Origin: JBEIHX01 sp040381075
GTDB taxonomy: Bacteria; Pseudomonadota; Alphaproteobacteria; Caulobacterales; Aquidulcibacteraceae
Assembly: GCA_040381075.1 (NCBI GenBank)
Contig: JBEIHX010000030.1
Location: forward strand, 1 to 43,157
DNA length: 43,157 nt
Direction of reading: 5' to 3'
This document shows positions 1-6,850 of the stretch, piece by piece. The translations under genes were made by a program, and so were the position numbers. Each line of letters opens with the position of its first letter. Position 1 is the first letter of the stretch. The notes below the pieces were generated by a model. The model was not told the origin of the DNA, made no database searches, and saw only the letters and a program-made list of their open reading frames with translations.

Positions 1-871
1 ACGCGATCACCACCAGAAAGCCTTCATAGGCGGTGAACGGCGGCGCGTAGCCAAGTCCCTCCAGGCCCGCCCAGACCATCAGCGCCGGCGTGAGCGCGAT
101 GGCGGAGACGGCATGGGCGGCGATGACGGCGCGGCGCTCAAGCTCGTCAAGGGCGCGCCAGACCCGTATCGACGCAGCAAGCCCAATCGCAGCCCCGACG
201 ACAATCAGCGCGACAATGCCGATCTCAGCGCTCCGGTCGGGCTCAAGCGCCGCCTGCGCCAGAATGACCCCGATCAAGGTCAGCGCCAGTCCGATCAGGC
301 TCCAGCCGGACCAATGGGCAAGGCGACGCTCGCGGCGGGGCAGGGTTTCCGCCGGCCCGTCCGCCGGGGCCAGATCGAGCGCGCTCCCAACCGTCCTGAT
401 CGCCTGCGCTCCGCGCGCGCCGAGAGCCCCCAGCACCAGCCCGACCGCACCGCCGATGATCACGCCGAACACCAGCACCCAGCCCGCATGATCGGCGAAG
501 GTCGCAGGGCGCAACGGTCCGGCCCAGTCCAGGAGGCCGGTGACCCGGGCGAACAGATCAAGAAACGCTGAGCCCGCTCCGCCGACCAGGGCGGCGATCA
601 CCAGCAGGATCGGGCGCGCGGACCGCGGCAGGACCCGGATCGCCGCCAGGGCGGCGCCAGCCACAAGGGCAACCACAGCCACCGGGATCAGATGCGCCAG
701 GCCCGCCGCCGCCAGACCCGACAGACCGGCCGCGCCGAGGATCTGGAGGCCGATCTCCGATGGGCGGCTCAGCGCCGAAACAATCAGGGCGGCCACGCAC
801 CAGACCGCAAGAACAGGGGGGCGCGCCTGCAACGGCACTGATCGGTCAGCCGTTGGCATCGGGGTCGTCAT
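1..871 (-). CDS. Polytopic membrane protein, C-terminus outside the window
   Basis: An open frame of 290 codons runs from ATG at 871 off the left edge, so the C-terminus is missing. The product begins MTTPMPTADRSVPLQ and has about seven or eight hydrophobic helices rich in Ala, Val, Leu and Gly, with a short charged loop (ETLPRRERRLAHWSGW) near the middle and a second charged stretch (RVWRALDELERRAVIAAHA) before the last visible helices. AAGGAG lies just upstream of the start. A good sigma-70-like promoter framed by two direct repeats sits 30-70 bp upstream. I do not recognise the family. The layout, a multi-helix protein with a repeat-flanked promoter, would fit a membrane partner of a small DNA-binding regulator encoded past the edge, but that is inference. 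It has typical host composition and no sign of breakage. Confidence 0.75.
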   Translation of the reverse strand, partial: MTTPMPTADRSVPLQARPPVLAVWCVAALIVSALSRPSEIGLQILGAAGLSGLAAAGLAHLIPVAVVALVAGAALAAIRVLPRSARPILLVIAALVGGAGSAFLDLFARVTGLLDWAGPLRPATFADHAGWVLVFGVIIGGAVGLVLGALGARGAQAIRTVGSALDLAPADGPAETLPRRERRLAHWSGWSLIGLALTLIGVILAQAALEPDRSAEIGIVALIVVGAAIGLAASIRVWRALDELERRAVIAAHAVSAIALTPALMVWAGLEGLGYAPPFTAYEGFLVVIA

Positions 872-901
872 GTCATGCTCCTTAGTCATTTGGACAAGGA
901 A

Positions 902-943
902 ACTTTACAAATTGTCAGAGGCAAGTCAAGCGAGCTTTACAAA
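902..943 (-). promoter_or_regulatory. Promoter with two direct repeats for the membrane gene at 1-871
   Basis: Read on the minus strand, TTGACT (929-924) and TAAAGT (907-902) are separated by 16 bp, a plausible -35/-10 pair about 30 bp before the start codon. The nine-base word CTTTACAAA (plus strand) occurs at 903-911, over the -10, and again at 935-943, just upstream of the -35. The copies are 32 bp apart, about three helical turns. Paired repeats on the same face flanking a promoter suggest a repressor or autoregulator site. No regulator is identified. Confidence 0.5.
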
Positions 944-1180
944 ATTTCTGCACGCTCTCCTGCTGCCCGCAGCAGGGCCAAACGATCGGAGTGGGGCGGG
1001 CCCCAGGCCCTGGCGGTCCCCGGTGTCACAGGACACGCTGCTGCGACGGTTCCGGCGATCGCGCCCCGGCCGCTGCGCCGACAGGCTGCGGGACAACGGC
1101 CTCAGCCCGCAGCCTGCGTCACAGCGCCTGCACCGGCCCGCCCACGGCGCGGCGCCGGCCCCGTCACTGGCCCCAACAAC

Positions 1181-1208
1181 CTGCTCCCGGGACCCTGCTC
1201 CCGGGACC
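1181..1208. repeat. Two tandem copies of a 14-bp unit
   Basis: CTGCTCCCGGGACC occurs twice without a gap. Degenerate CCCGGG-containing copies continue downstream. It lies between two leftward genes, just past the stop of the DUF5658-like gene at 1265. Confidence 0.7.
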
Positions 1209-1264
1209 CGGCCCAGGGAGCGAGCCCGGGACCAGGTCGCCTGAGCCCGGGCGCGGCCCGGCGC

Positions 1265-1579
1265 TTACTGCTTCGGGGGCATCGCCCTGACCCTGCGCAT
1301 GACCAGCAGGTTGTTGAGGGGCGCAAGCGCGTGAACCACCAGGGAAGCGATCTGTCCCGTGGCGCCTGTCAACGCATGCAGGGCGAGCGACAGCAACAAC
1401 GCGCCCAAGGCCAGCGCCAGGATGGCGATCGCTGGCGGGACGCGCGCAAACAGCCACCGCCACACCGGATTGACTTCCTCAATCCGGGGATCCCTCAGAC
1501 CTGCATGCGTCGTCAGGCCGTCGGCGATGCCCACGCCGAAAGCCCCGAAGGCGACAAGCCACTCGACCGGAATGTCCAT
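1265..1579 (-). CDS. Small DUF5658-like membrane protein
   Basis: The product is 104 residues, starting MDIPVEWLVAFGAFG. It has a first membrane segment leading into a D-G-L-T-T motif (residues about 20-24), a short loop with E-E-V-N-P (about 34-38), then two hydrophobic helices (about 50-72 and 80-97) and a basic tail. D-x-x-T-T followed by E-x-N in the first loop is what I associate with DUF5658-type integral membrane proteins of unknown function. The ATG at 1579 was chosen because the motif-bearing domain starts there; the frame stays open further upstream only through repeat DNA that would encode low-complexity WARWRWARWRW sequence. A second protein with the same D-x-x-T-T motif lies at 5182-5790 beside an ECF sigma gene, so the two may be paralogues. 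Function is unknown. Confidence 0.6.
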   Translation of the reverse strand: MDIPVEWLVAFGAFGVGIADGLTTHAGLRDPRIEEVNPVWRWLFARVPPAIAILALALGALLLSLALHALTGATGQIASLVVHALAPLNNLLVMRRVRAMPPKQ

Positions 1580-1593
1580 CCTGCGCCCCCGCT

Positions 1594-1638
1594 GCGCCCA
1601 TCGCCAGCGCGCCCATCGCCAGCGCGCCCATCGCCAGC
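1594..1638. repeat. Three perfect 15-bp tandem repeats
   Basis: GCGCCCATCGCCAGC is repeated three times without a mismatch, directly upstream of the start codon of the small membrane protein at 1265-1579. The 15-bp period is shared with the arrays at 4757 and 15897, although the unit sequences differ. Confidence 0.9.
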
Positions 1639-1769
1639 CAGCTGTGTCGCCAGGCCTCGGGCGCCACCACGCCCATGCCTTCCAGCCTTGCCAGGCACGC
1701 ATCCTGCCGCCATGCATGCGCCCGGTAAGACATCGCCCTGAGGTCCGCAAGCCAGCGCCTGCCGATCGC

Positions 1770-1817
1770 CTGATCCAATCCCTTATCCTGTCACTTATCC
1801 TGTCACTGATCCTGTCC
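1770..1817. repeat. Four imperfect 12-bp tandem repeats
   Basis: Two exact copies of CTTATCCTGTCA (1782-1793 and 1794-1805) are flanked by degenerate copies CTGATCCAATCC (1770-1781) and CTGATCCTGTCC (1806-1817). The array lies in the non-coding spacer before the TetR operon. Confidence 0.8.
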
Positions 1818-2113
1818 CTGGGCCTGGCGCTGGTCATGTCGGCCCGTTCAGATGCGCCCGAGGCCCGTGCGCGGTCCTGTCGCTGCAGGGCGCACGCGGG
1901 GCGGCGCGCCGCCGCCGGCGGGGGCGCCCCAGCGTGACCCGATGCGCTCGGGTCCCTGCCGCGGGTCCCGATCAGCAGTCGGCGCGATCCCCATCGTCAG
2001 GATGCTGCGTGTTCGGCGCAGATCCGATCGTGGCCGACCGCGCAGCATCCCCAACAGGTGCGCGGGGTCCGCAGGCGTCGACATCCACGCCGCGAGGCCC
2101 CAGGCGACAGCGC

Positions 2114-2137
2114 CGGCCGCACGCATGCGTGCGGCCG
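2114..2137. repeat. 24-bp perfect palindrome
   Basis: Twelve bases from 2114 (CGGCCGCACGCA) are followed immediately by their exact reverse complement, ending at 2137. It has no spacer and no following T-run, so it is not a typical terminator. It lies 180 bp upstream of the TetR gene. It could be a protein-binding site or a cruciform-prone sequence; no binder is known. Confidence 0.8.
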
Positions 2138-2276
2138 CAGTCGCCAGCGCCGCACGCAATGGTGGGCGAGGGCAGGTGCGGCCCAGCCCGCCGCGCCGCC
2201 CACGCCGGCGTCGCAGCGCCCTTTGCAAACCCGGATGGCGGGCGCCGCAGGCGTTGAGGACCGCACGCCGCCGCCC

Positions 2277-2305
2277 TTGAAAATTGAACATGGATGTTCA
2301 ATAAC
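2277..2305 (+). promoter_or_regulatory. Promoter with TetR-type operator in its spacer
   Basis: TTGAAA (2277-2282) and AATAAC (2300-2305), 17 bp apart, form a likely promoter. Positions 2283-2302 are an inverted repeat: ATTGAACAT, GG, ATGTTCAAT, a perfect 9-bp arm on each side. The operator fills the -35/-10 spacer, the classic place for autorepression by the TetR protein that starts at 2314. Transcription would start near 2312, almost on the ATG, and no Shine-Dalgarno sequence is present, so the message may be leaderless. Confidence 0.75.
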
Positions 2306-2313
2306 AGATCCTG

Positions 2314-2979
2314 ATGTCAACACAGTCCCTGCCTTCGGATCGTCGCCGCGCCGCGCGGTCAAGGATCCACCAGGCGGCGCTGCGCCTGTTCGCGGACACT
2401 GGCGGCGCCCAGCTCACCGTGAGCGATCTCGCCGAGGCGGCAGGCATTGCGCGCGGGACGATCTACAACAACATCGAGGATCCGGAGCGCCTGTTCAGCG
2501 ATGTCGCGCTCGATCTGTCGCGCGACATGATCGCGCGCGTTGAGCGCACCATGCGCGAACTCGACGATCCCGCGGAGCGCCTGGCGACAGGTCTGCGCCT
2601 GTTCGTGCGGCGGGCGCATGACGACCATGATTGGGGCCGCTTCATCGTCCGCTTTGCCCTCTCAAGCAGCGCGCTGCGCAGCCTGACGCTGGAGCCGCCG
2701 GCGCGCGATGTGGCGAAGGCCATCCAGCAGGCCCGCTTCAGGGCGGACCCGTCGCAGGCCCAGGCGCTGGTCCACATGCTCGCAGGCTCAACGCTTGCGG
2801 CGATGAACGCCGTGATCCACGGCGACCAGGGCTGGCGCGAGGCGGCGGGCGCAACGTCGGAACTCTTCCTCAGGGCGGCAGGACTTTCTGCGCGCGACGC
2901 CCGGCGCATCGCACTCAGCGCACTTCCAGACCTCGCCCCGGCGCAGGGCGACCGCAGCGAAAGGCGAAGACGCTCATGA
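2314..2979 (+). CDS. TetR/AcrR-family transcriptional regulator
   Basis: The 221-residue product has an N-terminal TetR DNA-binding domain: helices from about residue 15, with the helix-turn-helix in TVSDLAEAAGIARGTIYNNI (residues 35-54). The remaining all-helical part should be the ligand and dimer domain. It is first in an operon: its TGA overlaps the ATG of the extradiol dioxygenase gene (2976) by four bases. A perfect 9+2+9 inverted repeat lies 11 bp upstream of its start, so autoregulation and repression of the dioxygenase and hydrolase genes is the likely role. The inducer is unknown, probably an aromatic or steroid intermediate. The C-terminal tail is strongly basic (DRSERRRRS). It does not resemble the KstR2 regulator in any motif I can point to. 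Confidence 0.88.
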   Translation: MSTQSLPSDRRRAARSRIHQAALRLFADTGGAQLTVSDLAEAAGIARGTIYNNIEDPERLFSDVALDLSRDMIARVERTMRELDDPAERLATGLRLFVRRAHDDHDWGRFIVRFALSSSALRSLTLEPPARDVAKAIQQARFRADPSQAQALVHMLAGSTLAAMNAVIHGDQGWREAAGATSELFLRAAGLSARDARRIALSALPDLAPAQGDRSERRRRS

Positions 2980-3908
2980 GCACGATCAAGGTCGAAGATA
3001 TCGCCCATGTCAGGTTCAGCGCCCCGGACCTTGGGGCCATGCGGACATTCCTTGAGGAGTTCGGGCTGCGCATCGTCATGGCCGACAAAGACGCCCTCTA
3101 TGCGCGCGGCCTCGGCCCCCACCCGTTCGTGCATGCAACCCATCCCGGTCCGCCAGGCCTGCGCGCCATCGGCTTTCGCGCCGAAAGCATCGCCGACCTC
3201 GAACGGTTGGCCGCTGCGGAGTCGGCGCCGGTTGAGCCGCTTGATGCGCCAGGCGGCGGAATGATCGTCCGCCTGCGGGACCCTGATGACTACGTGGTGG
3301 AGGTCGTGGCCGGGCAGGCGAGCCTGGCGCCGCTGCCCGCGCCGGCTGCCGCGCTGCGCAATGATGCGCGGACACGCCCGCGCCTGCATGCGCGCGTGCA
3401 GTTCCAGGCGGGCCCGGCGCATGTGGTGCGCCTCGGCCATGCGGTTCTTGAGGTCAGGGACTTCCGCGCCTCGCAGGCCTGGTACATGTCGCGCTTCGGC
3501 TTCATCACCTCCGATGAGATCGAGGCCGCGCCAGGCATGGCGGTCGGCGCATTCCTGCGCTGCGACCGCGGCGCAACGCCCACGGATCATCACACGCTGT
3601 TTCTCCTGCAGGCGCCGGGCGCGCCGCGTTTCAATCATGCCGCCTTCGAGGTGGTTGATGTCGATGACCTCATGCTGGGGCACACGCATCTGAAACGCGC
3701 CGGACGCACCCCCGTGTGGGGCGTCGGACGCCATGTGCTCGGCAGCCAGGTGTTCGACTATTGGAAAGACCCGTGGGGTCATGAGCTCGAGCACTGGACT
3801 GACGGCGATCTGCTGTCTGCCCAGGACGGGTCGCGGCAGGCGACGCTCCAGATGCTGCTCGACGTGCAATGGGGGCCGCGCCATCCAATGCTGGGAGGCG
3901 CCCCATGA
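2976..3908 (+). CDS. VOC-family extradiol ring-cleavage dioxygenase
   Basis: The product has 310 residues and two vicinal-oxygen-chelate modules (about 8-115 and 150-280), the layout of type I extradiol dioxygenases such as BphC, HsaC and TesB. Likely Fe(II) ligands in the second module are His155 (RLGHAVL), His221 (FNHAAFEV) and Glu272 in the signature DPWGHELEHW. The enzyme should open a catechol ring next to its hydroxyls with O2. It overlaps the TetR gene upstream and the FAH gene downstream by four bases each, so all three are co-translated. In a window with a steroid ring C/D operon, cleavage of a 3,4-dihydroxy seco-steroid is possible, but the substrate cannot be read from the sequence; the pairing with a FAH-fold enzyme also fits simpler catechols. 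Confidence 0.85.
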   Translation: MSTIKVEDIAHVRFSAPDLGAMRTFLEEFGLRIVMADKDALYARGLGPHPFVHATHPGPPGLRAIGFRAESIADLERLAAAESAPVEPLDAPGGGMIVRLRDPDDYVVEVVAGQASLAPLPAPAAALRNDARTRPRLHARVQFQAGPAHVVRLGHAVLEVRDFRASQAWYMSRFGFITSDEIEAAPGMAVGAFLRCDRGATPTDHHTLFLLQAPGAPRFNHAAFEVVDVDDLMLGHTHLKRAGRTPVWGVGRHVLGSQVFDYWKDPWGHELEHWTDGDLLSAQDGSRQATLQMLLDVQWGPRHPMLGGAP

Positions 3909-4744
3909 AACTCGCGCGCTTCGACGCCGGCGATGGTCCAAAGCTTGGACTGGTCGTCGGCGACGCGATCGCCGGGATCTCACATGGCGACGACGTGCTG
4001 GCTCTGATCTCCCGATGGGACGCTGTCAAAGCGGATATCGAGGCCTCGGCCGGAACATCAGCACGCCATGCCCTGTCGGCCGTGCGACTGATGGCGCCCG
4101 TGCCGCGGCCGGGCAAGATCTTCGCCATCGGTCTCAATTACGCCGACCATATCGCCGAAAGCAAAGCCGGGACGCCCGCCCACCAGGTGTGGTTCACCAA
4201 GGCGGTCACGGCGATCAACGGGCCGAATGACCCGATCGAGATCGCCCGGACGGGGCCGTTCGTCGACTATGAGGTCGAACTGGTCGTGGTCATCGGCAGG
4301 CGCGGACGCAACATTTCCAGGGGCGACGCCAGCGCGCATGTGTTCGGCTACTGCGTCGGCAATGACGTCACGGAGCGCGCCTGGCAACATCGCACCTCGC
4401 AATGGAGCCTCGGCAAATCCTTCGACACGCACGCTCCGATCGGACCATGGATCACAACGGCGGACGAGATCGGCGACCCCCACGGCCTCGGCGTGCGGTG
4501 CTTCGTCAACGGCGCAAAACGCCAGGACTCAAACACCCGCCATCTCGTGTTCAATGTGTGGGATCAGATCGAACACCTGTCGCAGGCGATGACCCTCGAA
4601 CCCGGTGACCTCATCTTCACCGGGACCCCCGGCGGCGTGGGAGCGGCCATGGATCCCCGTCAGTTTCTCAAGCCTGGCGACAGCGTCCGGTGTGAGATTG
4701 ATCGGCTCGGAGCGATTGAGGCGACCCTGCGGTCGGCTTCGTGA
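3905..4744 (+). CDS. Fumarylacetoacetate hydrolase family protein
   Basis: The 279-residue product belongs to the FAH fold (COG0179), which hydrolyses, decarboxylates or isomerises 2-oxo-enoic acids made by ring cleavage. Metal ligands are visible as Glu123 and Glu125 in DYEVELVVVIG and Asp154 in NDVTER; the GKSFDTHAPIGPW and TGTPGGVG motifs of the family follow. The start at 3905 overlaps the dioxygenase stop (ATGA), and the protein begins MKLARFDAGDG as in relatives, so the in-frame upstream ATG at 3869 is rejected. It should process the product of the adjacent extradiol dioxygenase. It is more like the homoprotocatechuate isomerase/decarboxylase branch than the MhpD/TesE hydratases. A 15-bp repeat array starts 12 bp after its stop. 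Confidence 0.87.
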   Translation: MKLARFDAGDGPKLGLVVGDAIAGISHGDDVLALISRWDAVKADIEASAGTSARHALSAVRLMAPVPRPGKIFAIGLNYADHIAESKAGTPAHQVWFTKAVTAINGPNDPIEIARTGPFVDYEVELVVVIGRRGRNISRGDASAHVFGYCVGNDVTERAWQHRTSQWSLGKSFDTHAPIGPWITTADEIGDPHGLGVRCFVNGAKRQDSNTRHLVFNVWDQIEHLSQAMTLEPGDLIFTGTPGGVGAAMDPRQFLKPGDSVRCEIDRLGAIEATLRSAS

Positions 4745-4756
4745 ACATGCGCCGGC

Positions 4757-4876
4757 GAGCTGAGTCCCAGTGAGCTGAGTCCCAGTGAGCTGAGTCCCAG
4801 TGAGCTGGGCCCCAGGGAGCTGGGCCCCAGCGAGCGTGGCCCCAGCGAGCGTGACCCCAGCGAGCGGGTCCTGGGC
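4757..4876. repeat. 15-bp tandem array, about eight copies
   Basis: The unit is GAGCTGAGTCCCAGT. Three exact copies (4757-4801) are followed by progressively altered copies: GAGCTGGGCCCCAGG, GAGCTGGGCCCCAGC, GAGCGTGGCCCCAGC, GAGCGTGACCCCAGC and a degenerate eighth ending near 4876. The altered copies contain CTGGG..CCCAG symmetry, so transcripts could fold. It starts 12 bp after the FAH stop codon. Confidence 0.95.
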
Positions 4877-5129
4877 GCTGGTTTTGACGGCCCCCGGCGT
4901 GCGTGCATCGGCCAGGCGCCATTCACGCGCATGTGTGCAGGGTGAAAGCCTGCAGCCGACGGCGATGCTGCGACGTCGTAAGCCCTGCCCCCGGCGCCCC
5001 GGCCACGGAGGTCGGGAGGATCACGTGACCGCCGGGCCCCTGGATCACCCGACGCTCCCTCAGGGGACGTCCTGCCGAGGCCGGCAGGGCTCGCAGACCC
5101 GCGCCGACCGGCCCAGGTGACAGTGCGCC

Positions 5130-5155
5130 GTAAGGTTTTCCCCGCGCCAGCGACT
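5130..5155 (+). promoter_or_regulatory. Possible ECF-sigma promoter of the sigma operon
   Basis: GTAAGG (5130-5135) and CGACT (5151-5155), 15 bp apart, resemble the -35/-10 style of ECF sigma promoters, 27 bp before the ATG at 5182. ECF operons are often self-activated, which would fit. The match is by eye only. Confidence 0.3.
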
Positions 5156-5181
5156 ATTGGGATGTGATCGGGAGGCGTGAC

Positions 5182-5790
5182 ATGCAGGGCAAGGCAGGAG
5201 CGGGCGTCGTGGTGCTGGTTTATGCCGCAGCCTACATGGTGATGACCGCGGCTGACATGGTCACGACGCAGTGGGGGCTGGCCGCAGGGCAGGCGTTTGA
5301 GTCCAATCATGCAGTCTCTGATGGCGCACGCGGACTTGATCTGCAGCGGTTCCTCGCTCTCAACGCTTTGGTGCTCTGCTGCACGGCAGGAATGCTGGTT
5401 TGGGCGCTGCGCAACCGCGACGTGGTCAACCCAATCTATCTGCGCCAACCCCCGCGCGCGCTGTTCAGCTGGTTTCACCTCAATCCGTTTTCAAAAAAGG
5501 TCATGCCGAAGTCAGTCTTCGCCTACATTGCGTTTGCGCCAGGCATCATCCTCTTCAAGGCATTCGCCGCACTCAACAACGCGCTGATCGCACGCGACCT
5601 TCCAGACCTCGTCACGCCGGTCGCACACCTGCTCTACCCGCTGATGGACGAGGTGATCGCCTACTGGGTGCTCATCTTTATCCTTTTCCACCCCATCTGG
5701 TGGGCGTCCCTGCATGTCGCCGCCTGGTACCTCAACCGCGTTCCAGCGGGCAAACCCGCAGCGGGTGCGGATGCACGCCAGGCCGTCTGA
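5182..5790 (+). CDS. DUF5658-like membrane protein in an ECF sigma operon
   Basis: The 202-residue product starts MQGKAGAGVVVLVYAAAYMV. GGGAGG lies 6 bp before the ATG at 5182, so this start is preferred over an in-frame GTG at 5164. Visible membrane segments are about 7-28, 55-73, 106-128 and 158-180. The first loop carries A-D-M-V-T-T (about 24-29) and E-S-N-H (about 41-44), the D-x-x-T-T and E-x-N pattern also seen in the protein at 1265-1579. A cytoplasmic proline-rich loop and a Trp/His-rich segment (FHPIWWASLHVAAW) follow. The gene overlaps the downstream ECF sigma gene by one base (TGATG), so it is likely part of the same stress-response unit, possibly as an envelope component under sigma control. 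No enzymatic motif is visible. Confidence 0.65.
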   Translation: MQGKAGAGVVVLVYAAAYMVMTAADMVTTQWGLAAGQAFESNHAVSDGARGLDLQRFLALNALVLCCTAGMLVWALRNRDVVNPIYLRQPPRALFSWFHLNPFSKKVMPKSVFAYIAFAPGIILFKAFAALNNALIARDLPDLVTPVAHLLYPLMDEVIAYWVLIFILFHPIWWASLHVAAWYLNRVPAGKPAAGADARQAV

Positions 5791-6281
5791 TGAGCCCATC
5801 GGTCTTTGATCGTGCGTTGGAGGAACACGCCGGGCTGATCGAACGCGTGGTGGCTGCGTATGAGCGCAATCCCGTGGGACGCGAGGACGTGAAACAGGAC
5901 ATCGCGCTTGCGCTCTGGCGCGCGGCGCCGGCCTGGCGCGGCGACTGCACCCTGCGCACCTTCGTTGCACGGATCGCCCACAATGTCTGCGTCAGTCACA
6001 TCCGCCGCTCTCTGCGCGAACCGCGCGGCGACGAGGTCAACCCCGGGCTGGCCAGCGACGCGGAGCGCCCCGACGAGGTCGTCGCGCGATCCGACCTGAT
6101 GAGACGGCTGATCAATGCGGTGGCGGCGTTGCCGCAGGGGCTGCGCGAGGTCGCCACGCTCGTTCTTGAAGACTTTTCGACCCAGGAAATCGCGCAGGCC
6201 CTCGGCCTCAGTGAGGCGGCGGTGTTTACCCGCGTCAACCGGGCCAAGGCCGCCCTGCGCGCCATGATGGTGAAACCATGA
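5790..6281 (+). CDS. ECF RNA polymerase sigma factor
   Basis: The product has 163 residues, a normal length for a group 4 sigma factor. Region 2 covers about 8-75, with the EDVKQDIALALWRAAPAW and FVARIAHNVCVSHIRR signatures. A short acidic linker follows, then region 4 (about 105-158), with the helix-turn-helix in STQEIAQALGLSEAAVFTRVNRAKAAL. It directs RNA polymerase to stress-type promoters. It starts one base inside the stop of the membrane gene (5790) and overlaps the next gene by four bases, an arrangement typical of a sigma factor with its inhibitor. There is no extra C-terminal domain. The signal is unknown. Confidence 0.9.
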   Translation: MSPSVFDRALEEHAGLIERVVAAYERNPVGREDVKQDIALALWRAAPAWRGDCTLRTFVARIAHNVCVSHIRRSLREPRGDEVNPGLASDAERPDEVVARSDLMRRLINAVAALPQGLREVATLVLEDFSTQEIAQALGLSEAAVFTRVNRAKAALRAMMVKP

Positions 6282-6850
6282 CCGATGACGGTGAAGAGTG
6301 GGCCCGACTGCAGGCGGCATGGCGCGCCCAGCCGACGCCGGACGATGCGCCGGCGCGCTACAGGGCGCGCGCCGCCCGCGAGCGCCGGAGCGCGGTTGCA
6401 GAAGCCGCCCTTGAGTCGACGCTGGCGCTTGCCTGCGCCGCCGCATTCGCCTGGTGGGCGGGTGACATGGCCGGCGTTGAGCGGGCCATCCTCATTATCC
6501 TTGCCCTTGGCGCGATCGCATCCGTGCCGGTCGCCCTGGTGCTGCGCAGAGGCCTCTGGCAGGCCTATGGCGACACAATGGCCGGTCACGTGGCGTTTCT
6601 GCGCCGGCGCGCACGGCTCGGGCTGTGGTTCGCCCGGTTTGGTTATCTTGGCGGGCCGCTCGGCGCGGCGGTCGGGGCCGCGCTGGCCGGCCTCGGCGAC
6701 TTCGCCGCCCTGCCAGGACAGGGCAGCGGCGTGCTCACCGCCCTCCTGGTCGCGGGCCTGGGTGCGGGCTGCTGGTGGTCAATGCGCAAGGCGCGCGGCT
6801 TTCAGCGCAGTCTTGCCGAATTGCAGGCGGCAGATGCGCATGATCCGTAG
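6278..6850 (+). CDS. Putative membrane anti-sigma factor
   Basis: The 190-residue product starts MTDDGEEWARLQAAWRAQP and overlaps the sigma gene by four bases (ATGA). The first about 45 residues are hydrophilic and charged, then come two membrane helices (about 47-63 and 68-88), a cytoplasmic basic stretch (RRGLWQAYGDTMAGHVAFLRRR), and two more helices (about 122-140 and 150-165) before a soluble tail. The position right behind an ECF sigma gene and the soluble N-terminus before membrane helices make an anti-sigma role the best guess. I see no clear zinc anti-sigma H-x3-C-x2-C motif, so it would be of another class. Confidence 0.65.
   Translation: MTDDGEEWARLQAAWRAQPTPDDAPARYRARAARERRSAVAEAALESTLALACAAAFAWWAGDMAGVERAILIILALGAIASVPVALVLRRGLWQAYGDTMAGHVAFLRRRARLGLWFARFGYLGGPLGAAVGAALAGLGDFAALPGQGSGVLTALLVAGLGAGCWWSMRKARGFQRSLAELQAADAHDP

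Larger units (their letters stand above)
872..1264. other. Non-coding spacer, 393 bp
   Basis: Only the promoter of the leftward membrane gene and a G+C-rich stretch with short repeats are seen. CTGCTCCCGGGACC is repeated in tandem at 1181-1194 and 1195-1208, and further CCCGGG words follow to about 1250. No reading frame here has a recognisable product. Confidence 0.5.
1580..2276. other. Non-coding spacer, about 700 bp, repeat- and palindrome-rich
   Basis: This very G+C-rich stretch holds the 15-bp array (1594-1638), the 12-bp array (1770-1817) and a 24-bp perfect palindrome (2114-2137). Long open frames exist on both strands, as expected from the composition, but none gives a recognisable protein. 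Confidence 0.5.
4745..5181. other. Non-coding spacer, 437 bp, with 15-bp array
   Basis: It holds the 15-bp array and then about 250 bp of G+C-rich DNA with no recognisable gene, ending in a possible ECF-type promoter at 5130-5155 before the sigma operon. Confidence 0.55.

Noticed and set aside
1848..2291. Minus-strand 147-codon frame upstream of the TetR gene
   Set aside because: Low-complexity Arg/Ala/Pro product, overlaps the operator and has no recognisable motif.
2463..3983. A 506-codon open frame on the minus strand opposite the TetR and dioxygenase genes
   Set aside because: High G+C keeps the antisense frame open. The plus-strand genes have clear domains, overlaps and an operator, and the minus product matches nothing.
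4757..4876. Possible CRISPR array
   Set aside because: The 15-bp units are tandem without spacers, and no cas genes are present.
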